Below, piece by piece: positions 54,381 to 63,283 of a stretch of DNA of 64,000 nucleotides. The notes under the pieces are model-generated. The model had not been told where the DNA came from. It ran no database searches and was given only the letters and a program-made list of their open reading frames with translations. The DNA lies in the NCBI GenBank assembly GCA_958296225.1, contig OY282456.1, forward strand, positions 1,240,001 through 1,304,000. Direction: 5' to 3'. How positions within the stretch are numbered: the stretch's first letter is position 1; each line of letters begins with the position of its first letter. Source of the stretch: an uncultured Dehalococcoidia bacterium. Its GTDB lineage: Bacteria; Chloroflexota; Dehalococcoidia; Lucifugimonadales; UBA3495. The translations under genes were made by a program, and so were the position numbers.

Positions 54381-55334
54381 TCAGAACCAGTTGGCCTTGT
54401 CCACCACGTTGCGCAGCTCCCGGCCATCGTTGAAGCGCTTGCAGTTGTCAATAAAGAGTTCGGTGCGCCGGTCGTCCAGATAGGGGCCGTTGCCCGCCAC
54501 ATGGGGCGTAATGAGCACTCCGGGCATACTCCACAGAGGATGGCCGGCCGGCAGCGGCTCAACCTGGAACACGTCCAGCCCGGCCCCGGCAATCTCGCCG
54601 GCCCGCAGCGCAGCCACCAGGTCGTCCAGAATCGCCGTGGCTCCCCGGCCGATGTTGATGAAAAAGCCGCCGCGCTTCATCGCCTGAAACTGCTCCCGGC
54701 CAAACATCCCCTGGGTTTCGGGAGTTTCGGGGACGGTGGCAATTACAAAGTCGCCTCGCGGCAGAACTTCCCCCAGCGCGTCGGGCCGGTGCAGCTCGGC
54801 CACTCCCGCCGGGGGCGCCGGCAGTCGGGGGTCAACTCCCAGCACCGTCATCCCGAACTCCGCGCAGAGCCGGGCCGTTTCACCGCCGATGCCGCCCACG
54901 CCCACCACCACGGCGGTGGCCTCCGGCAGGTAGATGGTCTGGTAGCCCGGCTGCCACCGGCCCGCCACTTGTTGGGGAATGTACACCTGCAACCCTCTGG
55001 CGAAGGCCAGCAGCAGGGCCATTATGTGGGCGCTGATGTGGTCGTTGTAAATCTCCCTGGTGTTCGTAACCACCACGTCGCTGCTAATCAGCGATTCGTG
55101 GTAGTACCCGGCGCGCGGCCCGGCCTGCGGACAGGCAATCCACTTGAGGCTGTGCGCGCGCGCCAGCAGCTCGGGCACAATATCGCCAAACGCCGCGTCC
55201 GCATCCCCGATAACCTCCAGCGCCTCCCCCACCGTGGGGCACACCTGCACCTCAATGTCGGGTATCTCCTCCCGCAGCCGCTCCGGCCAATGCTCCTGAT
55301 AGTTGGGCGGACAGATTACCAGCTTGAATCCCAT
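54381..55334 (-). CDS. D-2-hydroxyacid dehydrogenase family protein
   Basis: A 317-residue NAD(P)-dependent oxidoreductase of the D-isomer 2-hydroxyacid family. The Rossmann glycine motif is VVVGVGGIGGETARLC (about 135-150). The catalytic Arg is in NIGRGA, Glu in GLDVFQVEP and His in ITPHVAG. It differs from serine-A type PGDH by lacking regulatory domains. ATG 55334 is chosen because GGGAG sits 8 bases before it; the longer frame to 55481 is unlikely. It is divergent from the binding-protein gene at 55722. The substrate is unknown. Confidence 0.9.
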   Translation of the reverse strand: MGFKLVICPPNYQEHWPERLREEIPDIEVQVCPTVGEALEVIGDADAAFGDIVPELLARAHSLKWIACPQAGPRAGYYHESLISSDVVVTNTREIYNDHISAHIMALLLAFARGLQVYIPQQVAGRWQPGYQTIYLPEATAVVVGVGGIGGETARLCAEFGMTVLGVDPRLPAPPAGVAELHRPDALGEVLPRGDFVIATVPETPETQGMFGREQFQAMKRGGFFINIGRGATAILDDLVAALRAGEIAGAGLDVFQVEPLPAGHPLWSMPGVLITPHVAGNGPYLDDRRTELFIDNCKRFNDGRELRNVVDKANWF

Positions 55335-55504
55335 GGGTCTAACTCCCGGTACGGTTTCCCCGTCTTGCGAATATGCGTCTTTGAGCCTTTGCGTCCGCCG
55401 GCTGCCGACCGGAGCCGCATTGTCGCTAATCCTATCGCATTTCACCGCCAGCGCAACCTCACCCCGACGAGTCGGGCGCAATGCGGGTCGGGCCGATTGC
55501 GGCC

Positions 55505-55632
55505 GGTAGCGTTCCGTTGCCGGCAGTCAGGGTTTTGCCAAGTCATTAAAGCCCTCTCCCCTTGCGGGAGAGGGTTGGGAGATGGGTAGCCTCCGCCCAA
55601 GGCTGGTAAGCCCTCTCCAACGGAACGCTGCC
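55505..55632. repeat. Palindromic GTAGCGTTCCG element with nested CCCTCTCCCC hairpin
   Basis: The ends GCGTTCCGTTG (55509-55519) and CAACGGAACGC (55618-55628) are a perfect 11-bp inverted pair. Inside lies the CAAGTCATTAAAGCCCTCTCCCC...GGGAGAGGG repeat also found at 16880 and 57870. It lies in the 387-base gap 55335-55721 between divergent genes, where no gene is seen. Confidence 0.65.
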
Positions 55633-55721
55633 ATTGCGGCAAGCCCACTGCCGCCTGCCGTCCCCAATCTGGTACGATAGGCTCCTGAAAGACCCCGGCG
55701 CCCCTTACGGAGATGGTAAAG

Positions 55722-56657
55722 ATGGCAGACTTGGTATTGCGCACGGCAGTAGGCAGCTACGGCCATACAACCCCGTTGCAGGACGGAACCATAACCTCAG
55801 ATTTGTTCGCAATGGAGCATATCGCAGTGTCCCCCGTAACCGCCATCTTCCGCCGCATGGTGCGCGGCCTGGAATTTGACGTTGCGGAGATGGCCCTCGC
55901 AACCTACCTGTGCGCCCGCGCCCACGGCAAGCCCTTCACCGCAATCCCCGTCTTCCTGACCCGGGCCTTCTATCATGGCGGGCTGGTGTGCCACGCGCGC
56001 AGCCGCATCCGGTCGCCCAAAGACCTGGAAGGGCGCAAGGTTGGCGTGCGCAGCTACACACTGACGCCGGGCGTCTGGACCCGCGGCATCCTGCAAACCG
56101 AATACGACGTTGACCTGAACGCAGTCACCTGGGTGCTGTCCGGCGACGAGCACGTAGCCGAGTTCGTCCCGCCGCCCAACGTGGTGTCGTCGCCCAACGG
56201 CGACCTCGCCGCTATGCTGCTGTCCGGGGAAATCGACGCCGCCATCGGGGCCGGCCCCGTTGATTCGCCCGACATCCAACCCCTGTTCCCGGAGCCGGCC
56301 CCGGCCGACGCCGCCTGGCATCGGAAAACCGGCGTCTATCCCGTCAGCCATCTGCTGGTGGTGCAGGACGCGGCGCTGGAGTCGCATCCTGGCCTGGCGC
56401 GGGAGCTGTTCCACGTGTTCCAGGCCGCCAAAGCCCTCTACCTCGCGCGCCTGCGCTCCGGCGACGCCGCCGCTCCCGCAGACCGCGCGCTGCTGCAGCT
56501 GGCCAAAGTGGCGGGAGATGACCCCATCCCCTACGGTTTCGCGAGTTCCCGCCACACGCTGGAAACCTTCATCGCCTTCAACGTCGCGCAAGGAGTCATC
56601 CCTGAGCCGGTTGACCCCGCAGCGCTCTTCCCCGCGGCCACTCTGGCCCTGTCCTGA
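55722..56657 (+). CDS. Periplasmic-binding-fold protein (dihydroxyphthalate decarboxylase-like)
   Basis: A 311-residue protein with the look of the 4,5-dihydroxyphthalate decarboxylase/NMT1-type type II binding fold. It has FDVAEMALATYLCARAHG (about 52-69), an AIPVFLTRAFYHGGL strand, the SPKDLEGRKVGVRSYTLTPGVWTRGILQ segment and LLSGEIDAAIGA. There is no signal peptide, so it is cytoplasmic and enzyme-like rather than a transport receptor. ATG 55722 is preferred to 55713 because GGAG is 9 bases before it. The next gene on the strand is the F420-type oxidoreductase, 71 bases downstream; the pair may act in aromatic or xenobiotic breakdown. Confidence 0.8.
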   Translation: MADLVLRTAVGSYGHTTPLQDGTITSDLFAMEHIAVSPVTAIFRRMVRGLEFDVAEMALATYLCARAHGKPFTAIPVFLTRAFYHGGLVCHARSRIRSPKDLEGRKVGVRSYTLTPGVWTRGILQTEYDVDLNAVTWVLSGDEHVAEFVPPPNVVSSPNGDLAAMLLSGEIDAAIGAGPVDSPDIQPLFPEPAPADAAWHRKTGVYPVSHLLVVQDAALESHPGLARELFHVFQAAKALYLARLRSGDAAAPADRALLQLAKVAGDDPIPYGFASSRHTLETFIAFNVAQGVIPEPVDPAALFPAATLALS

Positions 56658-56728
56658 CGGCCATTGTCCTGACGAGTAAGATTTACTGACAACCGGATTT
56701 ACCGCCGGATTTACTGTACGGAGGCGGC

Positions 56729-57646
56729 ATGGCGCAATATTCGTTCCGCATCCCCAACGCCGACTATCTGGGCTTTCCGGCCACGCCCCAGGCCATCATT
56801 GAGGCCGCCGTCAAGGCCGAGCAGTTGGGGTTTGACGCCCTGTTCGTCAACGACCACGTGATTGTTGACGACTCCCCGCGCAGCGACCCTTGGCGCAACG
56901 TCTATGACCCGCTGCTGGTGCTTTCCTACGTGGCGGCGCGGACCACCAAAGTGCTGCTGGGAACGTCGGTGCTGATTATGCCCTACCGCAACCCCATCGT
57001 CACCGCCAAGATGTTCGCTACGCTGGACCAGATGTCCGGCGGCCGGGCCATCGCCGGAGTGGGCGCCGGCTGGAACCGGGCCGAATACGACGCCCTGGGC
57101 GTACCCTACCGCGAACGCGGCGCGCGCACTGCCGAATATCTGCGCCTGTGGCAAGCCTGCTGGCAACCCGGCCCCACCAGCTTCCACGGCCGGTTCTTTT
57201 CCTTCGACCATATGCACGTCAACCCCAAGCCCCTCCAGCAGCCCCACCCGCCCATCTGGATGGGTGGCTCCAGCCGGGCTGCCCTGCGCCGCGCGGCCCG
57301 GTTCGCCCAAGTCTGGCAGCCCACACCGACGCCGCTGGCCGACCTGATTAGCCGCCAGGCGTATCTGCGCGACGTGTGCGCTGAAATGGGGCGGGAGAGC
57401 GCGCCCCGCACCCGGATGAGCTTTCGCGTCAACTTCAGCCGCATCACCGGGAGCGCCGGCAACGGCGGCGACCGGCCCACCGGCCAGGGCAGCCCGCAGC
57501 AGGTGGCGTCAGACCTGAAACGCTACCGCCAGGAGGCCGGCCTGGAGGAGTTCCAAATCAACTTCAACGGCTGCGGCAGCCTGCAACAGCTGCTGGACTC
57601 TATGGACGTGCTGGTTCAGGAAGTAATGCCGCTGGTAGCCGCTTAG
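56729..57646 (+). CDS. LLM-class F420-dependent oxidoreductase
   Basis: A 305-residue flavin/F420 enzyme of the luciferase-like (LLM) TIM-barrel group. Typical parts are AAVKAEQLGFDALFVNDH, AARTTKVLLGTSVLIMPYRNPIVTAKMFATLDQMSGGR, the VGAGWNRAEYDALGVPYRERGARTAEYLRLW region and PHPPIWMGGSS. It would reduce or oxidise a small organic substrate with F420 or FMN. Paralogues of this family are abundant in SAR202-type Chloroflexota. GGAGGCGGC lies 2-10 bases before ATG 56729. It follows the binding-fold gene by 71 bases and ends 46 bases before tRNA-Phe on the other strand. Confidence 0.9.
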   Translation: MAQYSFRIPNADYLGFPATPQAIIEAAVKAEQLGFDALFVNDHVIVDDSPRSDPWRNVYDPLLVLSYVAARTTKVLLGTSVLIMPYRNPIVTAKMFATLDQMSGGRAIAGVGAGWNRAEYDALGVPYRERGARTAEYLRLWQACWQPGPTSFHGRFFSFDHMHVNPKPLQQPHPPIWMGGSSRAALRRAARFAQVWQPTPTPLADLISRQAYLRDVCAEMGRESAPRTRMSFRVNFSRITGSAGNGGDRPTGQGSPQQVASDLKRYRQEAGLEEFQINFNGCGSLQQLLDSMDVLVQEVMPLVAA

Positions 57647-57692
57647 GAAACCGCGAGCCGGAACCCTTTTCCGGCCGCGCCATTAAATACAA

Positions 57693-57769
57693 TGGTGCCG
57701 AGGGGCGGATTCGAACCACCGACACCGGCATTTTCAGTGCCGTGCTCTACCAGGCTGAGCTACCTCGGC
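57693..57769 (-). tRNA. tRNA-Phe (GAA)
   Basis: A complete cloverleaf on the minus strand. The acceptor stem is GCCGAGG/CCTCGGC. The D arm is GCTC...GAGC. The anticodon stem is CGGCA/TGCCG with the loop CTGAAAA, so the anticodon is GAA. The T arm is GGTGG-TTCGAAT-CCGCC. The 3' end has A plus an encoded CCA (57693-57695). A TTGACA/TATGAT promoter lies 14 bases upstream. Confidence 0.97.
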
Positions 57770-57782
57770 TTATTGGCTGTCA

Positions 57783-57811
57783 ATCATATCGGCCCTTCGG
57801 CATCGTGTCAA
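57783..57811 (-). promoter_or_regulatory. Promoter of tRNA-Phe
   Basis: Minus strand: perfect TTGACA (57806-57811), 17 bases, TATGAT (57783-57788), with the predicted start about 7 bases before the tRNA 5' end. Confidence 0.65.
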
Positions 57812-58334
57812 TTGTCGGCAGCGTGTCGGTAGCGTTCCGTTGCCGGCGGTCGGGGCTTTGCAAAGTCATTAAAGCCCCCTCCCTTGTAAAGCCCTCTCCC
57901 CTTGCGGGAGAGGGTTGGGAGAGGGGTAGCCCTCCGCCCGGCGCCGGTAGCCCGTAAATGCAGAAGCGGAATTGGCTGCACATCGCGGTAGCCCTCCGTC
58001 CGGCGTTGGCTGCCCTCTCCCCTTGTGGGATTCGGGGGTTGCCAAATTACCGGGATGCACAGCAGGGACGTGGTTTTCAGCTGGGCCCGGCCGGGCTGCA
58101 AGCCCGCGCCCGGACGATGACGGGCCGCGCCGCCCCAAATTGTCGGCACTTGGCGCCGGCCCGGCACATCCCGGCCCCCTGGCCCTGTGCTAGGATGCCG
58201 ACTATGACGCAGTGCAGCAAATTAATGCTGCGCTATCCTGTACCCACTGCGGTTTGGAGGACTCGCCAATGTTAGCCATTACCAAACGCGCCATGATGAA
58301 CTGCGCCAATGTTCGAGGGAGGGGAGGGGGGATG
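57812..58334. other. Intergenic region with one-ended repeat
   Basis: A left end of the palindromic family (GGTAGCGTTCCGTTGCCGG, about 57828-57846) runs into the AAAGTCATTAAAGCCC / CCCTCTCCCC...GGGAGAGGG hairpin repeat (about 57860-57928), but the matching right end is not present. A partial CCCTCTCCCC lies at 58013. No gene is recognised. Confidence 0.5.
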
Positions 58335-60416
58335 ATGCCCGGCATCCGTATCGCCCTGGCCGGCGCGGTCCCGCTCTTGCTGCTGCTGGCCGCCCTGGCC
58401 CTGTTCGGCAGCCCCGGCGACAGCGATGCGTCCAGCCATTGGACCGACTACGACACCAATAACAACAACCTCATTGACGTTAAAACGCTGGCCCAGCTCG
58501 ACGCCATCCGCCACGACTTGAACGGCGACGGCGCCCCCACGAACACCATCACCGGCGGGATTGACGCTTACGACGCCGCCTTCCCCAACCGTAATGACAC
58601 CGCTCCCGGACTGATGGGCTGCTCCGGCCCCGACCCCACCCCCAACACCTGCATCGGCTACGAGCTGATGGCCGACCTGAACTTTGACACCGACGGCGAT
58701 AACGCCGCCGACGCGCCCCATGAGAACTGGTCGCCCATCGGCCTTACATCCTCCACCGCGTTCACGGCGACCTTCCAGGGCAACGGCCATACCATCGCCA
58801 ACCTGACCATCGACGCCGCCGCGACCGTTGCTCAGGTGGGCCTGTTCGGCGAAGCCAGCGGCGCCATCTCCGGCGTGGGCCTGCCCGGTGCCGACGTGAC
58901 CGCGATGGCTAACGATGCCAGCGTGGGCGCGCTGGTGGGCAAGCTGGGCGCCGCCGGGACGGTAACTTCCAGCTGGGCGGCCGGCGAAGTGACATCCGTG
59001 AATAGCCACGCCGATGCTAAATCCGTCGGCGGTCTGGTGGGTTTTTCCGAAGGCGCCGTGCGGGCCAGCTATGCCGAGGTGACCGCTAGCACCACCGTCG
59101 CCGCCTTGACGGTTAGAGTCGGCGGCCTGGTTGGGGAATTGGACGACGGCGAAGTGACGGCCAGCTATGCTACCGGCACGGTATCCGGCGGCACCACGGC
59201 CATCTCTCACTCCGGCGGTCTGGTTGGCCGGGCGGACGACACGTCCACCATAACGGCGTCTTATGCCAGGGGAGAGCTGTTTAGCTCGCAGTGGAACACG
59301 GCCGCCATTAAGGGCGGGCTGGTCGGGAGAGTTGAACCCGGCGGCACGGTGACCGACAGCTATTGGGATACCACCAACAGCGGCATCGCCGACGACAGCG
59401 ACACCAACTCCCCCGAGGGCAAAAACAGCCGCGAACTGAAATCCCCCACCCGGTACACCGGCATCTACGCCAACTGGAACGTGGACGTTGACGGCGACAC
59501 CACCACCGGAGATGCTAGCGGTAAAGATAACCCGTGGGACTTTGGCGCCGCCTTCCAATACCCGGCGCTGAAGTACGGCGACCAGGACATCTACCGCCAG
59601 GGGCGGGTGCGGCCGCCGCCGACGCCCACCGGGCAGGCGGTGGAGCTGCCGCCCATTATCTACAACCTGAACATCCGGTTTGACGCCCGCCGCATCGCGT
59701 TGCCCGAGGGTCATAACGCCACCTACCGGGTGCGTCTGTCCGGCCCGCCCTCCGGCAGTTCTAAAATCAGCATCCGCAGCGACAACCCGGACGTAACCCC
59801 GTCCCCCAATGAACTGACTTTCACCGCCGCCAACTGGAACCAGTGGCAAACGGTAAGCATTGCCGTCGCCGGCGACCCCAATCGCACCGACGAAAACGCC
59901 ACGCTGGCCCACCACGGCCCCAACCGCGGCTACGGCTCCGTGCTGGTATCGGTAACGGACACCGGGGACAGCCGGCAGGCCGGCGACACACTCACCCCGG
60001 CGCTGACGGTAATCACGGAGCCGGGAGCGCGCTGGGGCGTAACCGTAGCGCCAACCGTGCCGGCGGACTTGGCGGCGAACGGCGAGGTCCGGGTGTCGCC
60101 GGCCTACAATGTACCGCGCACGGCAACGGGCTACAGCCTGGGCCGGAACGGCGTGGCGCAAACCATCGTGGGCATCGACGGGCCGGCAGACGTTCCGGCC
60201 TCGGGCCTGACCGTCTGCCTGCCGGCCGCCCGGGCCCTGGTGGACGAGGCCGGGGAGCGGACGCTGACGCTGCTGCGCTACGCTGCTGCCGACTCCGGCG
60301 GCGCCTCCTGGCAAGCGTTATCCGGCGCGGAGCATAACGCCGCCACCCGCAGCGTCTGCGCCCCCGGCGTAACCGGGTTCGGCCCCTTCGCGTCGGCCTA
60401 CGTACTGCCGCAATAA
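58335..60416 (+). CDS. GLUG-repeat surface protein
   Basis: A 693-residue exported protein. The signal peptide is MPGIRIALAGAVPLLLLLAALALFG with cleavage near residue 30. Next comes a calcium-binding-like DTNNNNLIDVKTLAQLDAIRHDLNGDG. Residues about 150-370 contain GLUG-type repeats (GGLVGxxxxGxVxxSYATG) seen in adhesins and peptidase-linked surface proteins. The C-terminal part has a beta-sandwich (about 430-560) and a domain with VCLPAARALVDEAGERTLTLLRY. The start is uncertain: ATG 58335 (GGAGG 7 bases upstream) gives a normal signal peptide, while ATG 58269, with GGAGGA 9 bases upstream, adds 22 residues. No anchor is visible at the C-terminus. Confidence 0.75.
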   Translation: MPGIRIALAGAVPLLLLLAALALFGSPGDSDASSHWTDYDTNNNNLIDVKTLAQLDAIRHDLNGDGAPTNTITGGIDAYDAAFPNRNDTAPGLMGCSGPDPTPNTCIGYELMADLNFDTDGDNAADAPHENWSPIGLTSSTAFTATFQGNGHTIANLTIDAAATVAQVGLFGEASGAISGVGLPGADVTAMANDASVGALVGKLGAAGTVTSSWAAGEVTSVNSHADAKSVGGLVGFSEGAVRASYAEVTASTTVAALTVRVGGLVGELDDGEVTASYATGTVSGGTTAISHSGGLVGRADDTSTITASYARGELFSSQWNTAAIKGGLVGRVEPGGTVTDSYWDTTNSGIADDSDTNSPEGKNSRELKSPTRYTGIYANWNVDVDGDTTTGDASGKDNPWDFGAAFQYPALKYGDQDIYRQGRVRPPPTPTGQAVELPPIIYNLNIRFDARRIALPEGHNATYRVRLSGPPSGSSKISIRSDNPDVTPSPNELTFTAANWNQWQTVSIAVAGDPNRTDENATLAHHGPNRGYGSVLVSVTDTGDSRQAGDTLTPALTVITEPGARWGVTVAPTVPADLAANGEVRVSPAYNVPRTATGYSLGRNGVAQTIVGIDGPADVPASGLTVCLPAARALVDEAGERTLTLLRYAAADSGGASWQALSGAEHNAATRSVCAPGVTGFGPFASAYVLPQ

Positions 60417-60452
60417 CCGCCAACCCACCCGCGCCCGCACCGTAATTCCCCC

Positions 60453-60490
60453 AATGCCCTCTCTCCGGCGCCAGCCGGGGAGAGGGCATT
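60453..60490 (+). terminator. Long hairpin after the GLUG-repeat gene
   Basis: A 16-bp stem (AATGCCCTCTCTCCGG at 60453-60468 with the complement at 60475-60490, one G-T pair) and a 6-base loop. It begins 37 bases after the stop. There is no U tract. Confidence 0.55.
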
Positions 60491-60579
60491 GCAGTCAACC
60501 CACCAGGGGCGCGTCATCAAAATCAACATCCTGTTCCAATTCACCAAAATCCCTATGCGATAGCCCTGACCTTGCGGCG

Positions 60580-60700
60580 GCAGCGTTCCGTTTCAGGTGG
60601 TTTGAGGCGCTATACCGTCGTTTTGACGGCGGGCATAGGCACGACTCATGAGGTCGCCCCTACCGTTCCGAATGTTAAACCACCTGAATTGCAACGCTAC
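60580..60700. repeat. Palindromic GTAGCGTTCCG element, complete copy
   Basis: The left end GCAGCGTTCCGTTTCAGGTG (60580-60599) and the right end, complement of GTAGCGTTGCAATTCAGGTG (60681-60700), match at most of 24 positions. Interior 73 bases without coding. The 340-base stretch 60417-60756 contains only this and the hairpin. Confidence 0.75.
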
Positions 60701-60756
60701 CAACTTGGCGCTTGCCATTGACCCCGGCCAGCGCCGGCGTTAGCATACCGTTTGCA

Positions 60757-61485
60757 ATGTACGCTTTGATTCTGGCCGGTGGCAAAGGGGAGCGGCTGCG
60801 CCCCCTGACCGATACCGTGCCCAAACCCATGATTCCTCTGGATGGCCGGCCCATCCTGTGGCATCAGGTGCGCTGGCTCCAACGGGCCGGAGTTACCGAC
60901 GTGGTATTCCTGGTGAGCCACCTCGCCGACGCGGTAGCCAGCTATTTCGGCGATGGCGCTAACAGCGGCGTCCGCGCCCATTACAGCCACGAGCGTACTC
61001 CCCTCGGTCGTGGCGGCGCGCTGCGGCAGGGCCTGGCTATGCTCCCCGCCGCCGCCGCTCCCGTCATAGCCACCAACGGGGACGTAATCACCGATGCCAG
61101 CCTGGCCGGTCTGCTGGACGATTATCACGCCCGCTCCGACGCCAACCCGGCGCACCTTGCCACCATCTTGACGGTGCCTATGACCAGTCCCTACGGCATC
61201 GTCGATACCGACGCCGCCGGGCTGGTCCGGGAGTTCCGCGAGAAAGCGCCCCTGCCCTATGCCATCAACGGCGGAGTGTACGTCCTGAACCCTGCCATCA
61301 AAGAACTGCTGCCCGAGACGGGCGACCACGAAACGGCCACCTTTCCCGCATTGGCCGCGGCCGGCCGTATGTCCGCCGTACCGGCCAATGCTTTCTGGCG
61401 GAGCGTGGATTCCCCCAAAGACTTGCGCGAGGCTGAGGAGCACGTTACTGGCCGAGCCATCGACGTCAACCGGGCGGCGCGGTGA
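60757..61485 (+). CDS. Sugar-phosphate nucleotidyltransferase
   Basis: A 242-residue nucleotidyltransferase of the RfbA/GalF/mannose-1-phosphate guanylyltransferase group. The signature is MYALILAGGKGERLRPLTDTVPKPMIPLDGRPIL (1-34) with the activated sugar loop. It has a short single-domain length, lacking the acyltransferase domain. The metal-binding NGDVI is at about 103-107. It is probably in capsule or exopolysaccharide precursor synthesis. ATG 60757 fits the family start; no Shine-Dalgarno. The downstream MoxR gene starts in the stop codon (GTGA). Confidence 0.85.
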   Translation: MYALILAGGKGERLRPLTDTVPKPMIPLDGRPILWHQVRWLQRAGVTDVVFLVSHLADAVASYFGDGANSGVRAHYSHERTPLGRGGALRQGLAMLPAAAAPVIATNGDVITDASLAGLLDDYHARSDANPAHLATILTVPMTSPYGIVDTDAAGLVREFREKAPLPYAINGGVYVLNPAIKELLPETGDHETATFPALAAAGRMSAVPANAFWRSVDSPKDLREAEEHVTGRAIDVNRAAR

Positions 61486-62435
61486 TAACTTCCGTTCAGG
61501 CCCAACATATTGCGGACACCGCCGCCGCAATCCGGGACAACATCCAGCTGGCGATTGTCGGCAAGGATGATGTCATTGAGTACACCCTGGCGGCCCTGTT
61601 CAGCGCCGGACACATCCTTGTCGAGGACGTACCCGGCATCGGCAAGACGACGCTGGCGCGCTCATTGGCCTATTCCCTCGATTGCGAGTTCCGCCGCATC
61701 CAGTTCACCCCCGACCTGATGCCCTCCGACATTACCGGCATCCACTATTACAACCAGCATAACGGCCAGTTCGAGTTCCGACCCGGCCCGGTCATTTCCC
61801 AGGTGGTGCTGGCCGACGAGATTAATCGGGCCACCCCGCGCACCCAGTCGGCATTGCTGGAAGCCATGGCCGAGCGCCAGGTTACGATTGACCAGGATAC
61901 GGTGATTCTGCCGGCGCCCTTCCTGGTGCTGGCGACCCAGAACCCCATTGAACTGGAAGGCACCTTCCCGCTGCCCGAAGCGCAAATCGACCGCTTCCTG
62001 CTGCGGCTGCGGCTGGGCTACCCGTCCGCAGATGACGAGGAAGCCATGCTGGAGCGGTTTGAACTCGCCGACCCCCTCGGCTCCCTCAAGCCGGTGGCGT
62101 CGGCGGATGACGTGCTCCGTATCCAGGACCTGGTTCGGCAGATTTACATTGACCCGGTACTGCGGTCGTACTTAGTCCGGGTGATTCGCGCCACTCGCAG
62201 CCATCCCGACGTTGAGTTGGGCGCCAGCCCTCGCGCCACCCTGGGGCTGTATCGCTGCGCCCAGGCCCTGGCCGGCATCCGGGGCCAGGAATACGTAACC
62301 CCGGACGACATCAAAACCCTGGCTGCGCCCGCCCTGGCCCACCGCATCATCCTGAAAAGCATGGCCCGCCTGCGGGAACGCAGCCAGGAATCCGTGGTCG
62401 CCGAGGTGCTGGCCGAACAATCGGTGCCCATATAG
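61482..62435 (+). CDS. MoxR-family AAA+ ATPase
   Basis: A 317-residue chaperone-like ATPase. It has the RVP-type N-terminus, Walker A VEDVPGIGKTTLAR (about 46-59), Walker B VLADEINRA (about 108-116), sensor 1 VLATQNPIELEGTFPLPEAQIDRFLL, and a C-terminal AAA lid. MoxR proteins activate or assemble metalloenzymes and normally sit beside a DUF58 and VWA-domain gene; neither is found here. GTG 61482 overlaps the nucleotidyltransferase stop (GTGA). Confidence 0.92.
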   Translation: MITSVQAQHIADTAAAIRDNIQLAIVGKDDVIEYTLAALFSAGHILVEDVPGIGKTTLARSLAYSLDCEFRRIQFTPDLMPSDITGIHYYNQHNGQFEFRPGPVISQVVLADEINRATPRTQSALLEAMAERQVTIDQDTVILPAPFLVLATQNPIELEGTFPLPEAQIDRFLLRLRLGYPSADDEEAMLERFELADPLGSLKPVASADDVLRIQDLVRQIYIDPVLRSYLVRVIRATRSHPDVELGASPRATLGLYRCAQALAGIRGQEYVTPDDIKTLAAPALAHRIILKSMARLRERSQESVVAEVLAEQSVPI

Positions 62436-62464
62436 CCTCAATCCGGGGCCGCCGATGACTTTGA

Positions 62465-62743
62465 CGAGTTGGCGGCGACCGGCCGGGAAAACTCGGCCCA
62501 TACCGGGTTAATTCTGGACGGCTGCCGGAGCGCGTTGCGGAAGCCGTCCGGTGCATCCCGGCAATTAGCGAACTGCGCCATCCGGTGTGGGAAGGACGCC
62601 GCCCCAGCCAAATCGGCGCCAGGGGCAAGTCCAATCATCGCCGGATAGTGGGGGGCAAGCTCTGCGTCGTACTCAACAAACTGGGCCTGGTGGCCGATAC
62701 CGGCTCTCATCGCGTCCCAGGCGACCCGTCCAACGTCTTATAA
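62465..62743 (+). pseudogene. Possible gene fragment downstream of moxR
   Basis: A frame of 92 codons (62465-62743) has protein-like sequence without a usable start. It reads LPERVAEAVRCIPAISELR, HPVWEGRRPSQIGARGK and NHRRIVGGKLCVVLNKLGLV before a stop at 62741-62743. The first in-frame GTG (about 62585) would give only 52 residues. I do not recognise the family. It may be a decayed 3' end of a transposase or nuclease. Bases 62744-62980 hold nothing recognisable. Confidence 0.3.
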
Positions 62744-62980
62744 TAGAGCCGACTCGCGCGCCATCCGGGCCGGCTCGCCGGGGCTTGTGGGCGCGTCCGG
62801 CCCGCCCGCCGCGGACGACGTGGTTACTCGGCCTCCCCCTGGCGTTTCGGTCGGCGCAGCCGGAACTCTGCCGCAGTGCCGATAACCCGTAGGGGCGACG
62901 TATGCGCCCCGCCCACACCCTTCAAAACGGGCGCCCCCATCGCCGGGCTGCCCCGGCGCGGCGCCGGCCGGGCGCGAGGG

Positions 62981-63282
62981 TTAGGGCCGGCCCATGGAGT
63001 AGCGGTTCAGTATGCCCAGGTAGGCCCGCTGCCCCTCCGTAGCAATCGCCGTCCGGTCGGCCAGATATTCGGCCCATACCGACTGCGTGAGCGCCGTCGC
63101 CTTGCCGGCCGGCGCCGCCGGATTGCCGGCGTCCAGCCCGGCAAAGGCGATCATCCGGGTGGCGATGGACTTGGGGCGGCGGCCAGGGCCGCTACTTCCC
63201 GGCTGTCGGGGGCCACCTTGCCCCGGTAGAGGTGCAGCACGGCCAGGTCTTCCGGGCGGGTCCATTTGCGTGTTACTGGCAT
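62981..63282 (-). pseudogene. Small ParA-partner gene with a frameshift
   Basis: The gene starts ATG 63282 (MPVTRKWTRPEDLAVLHLYRGKVAPDSREVAAL) 1 base after the ParA stop, with GGAG before it. Around 63184-63187 the reading changes frame, continuing as RRPKSIATRMIAFAGLD, then AYLGILNRYSMGRP to the stop at 62981. A single missing G (CTGGGC to CTGGC) would restore the frame GRRPKSIA. The restored protein would be about 100 residues, basic, helical, DNA-binding-like. It may be a sequencing error or a real inactivating deletion. It belongs with the upstream ParA-like gene. Confidence 0.6.
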
Positions 63283-63283
63283 T

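Noticed and set aside
61257..61613. Small antisense frames around the nucleotidyltransferase/moxR junction
   Set aside because: Shadow frames of two well-supported overlapping genes.
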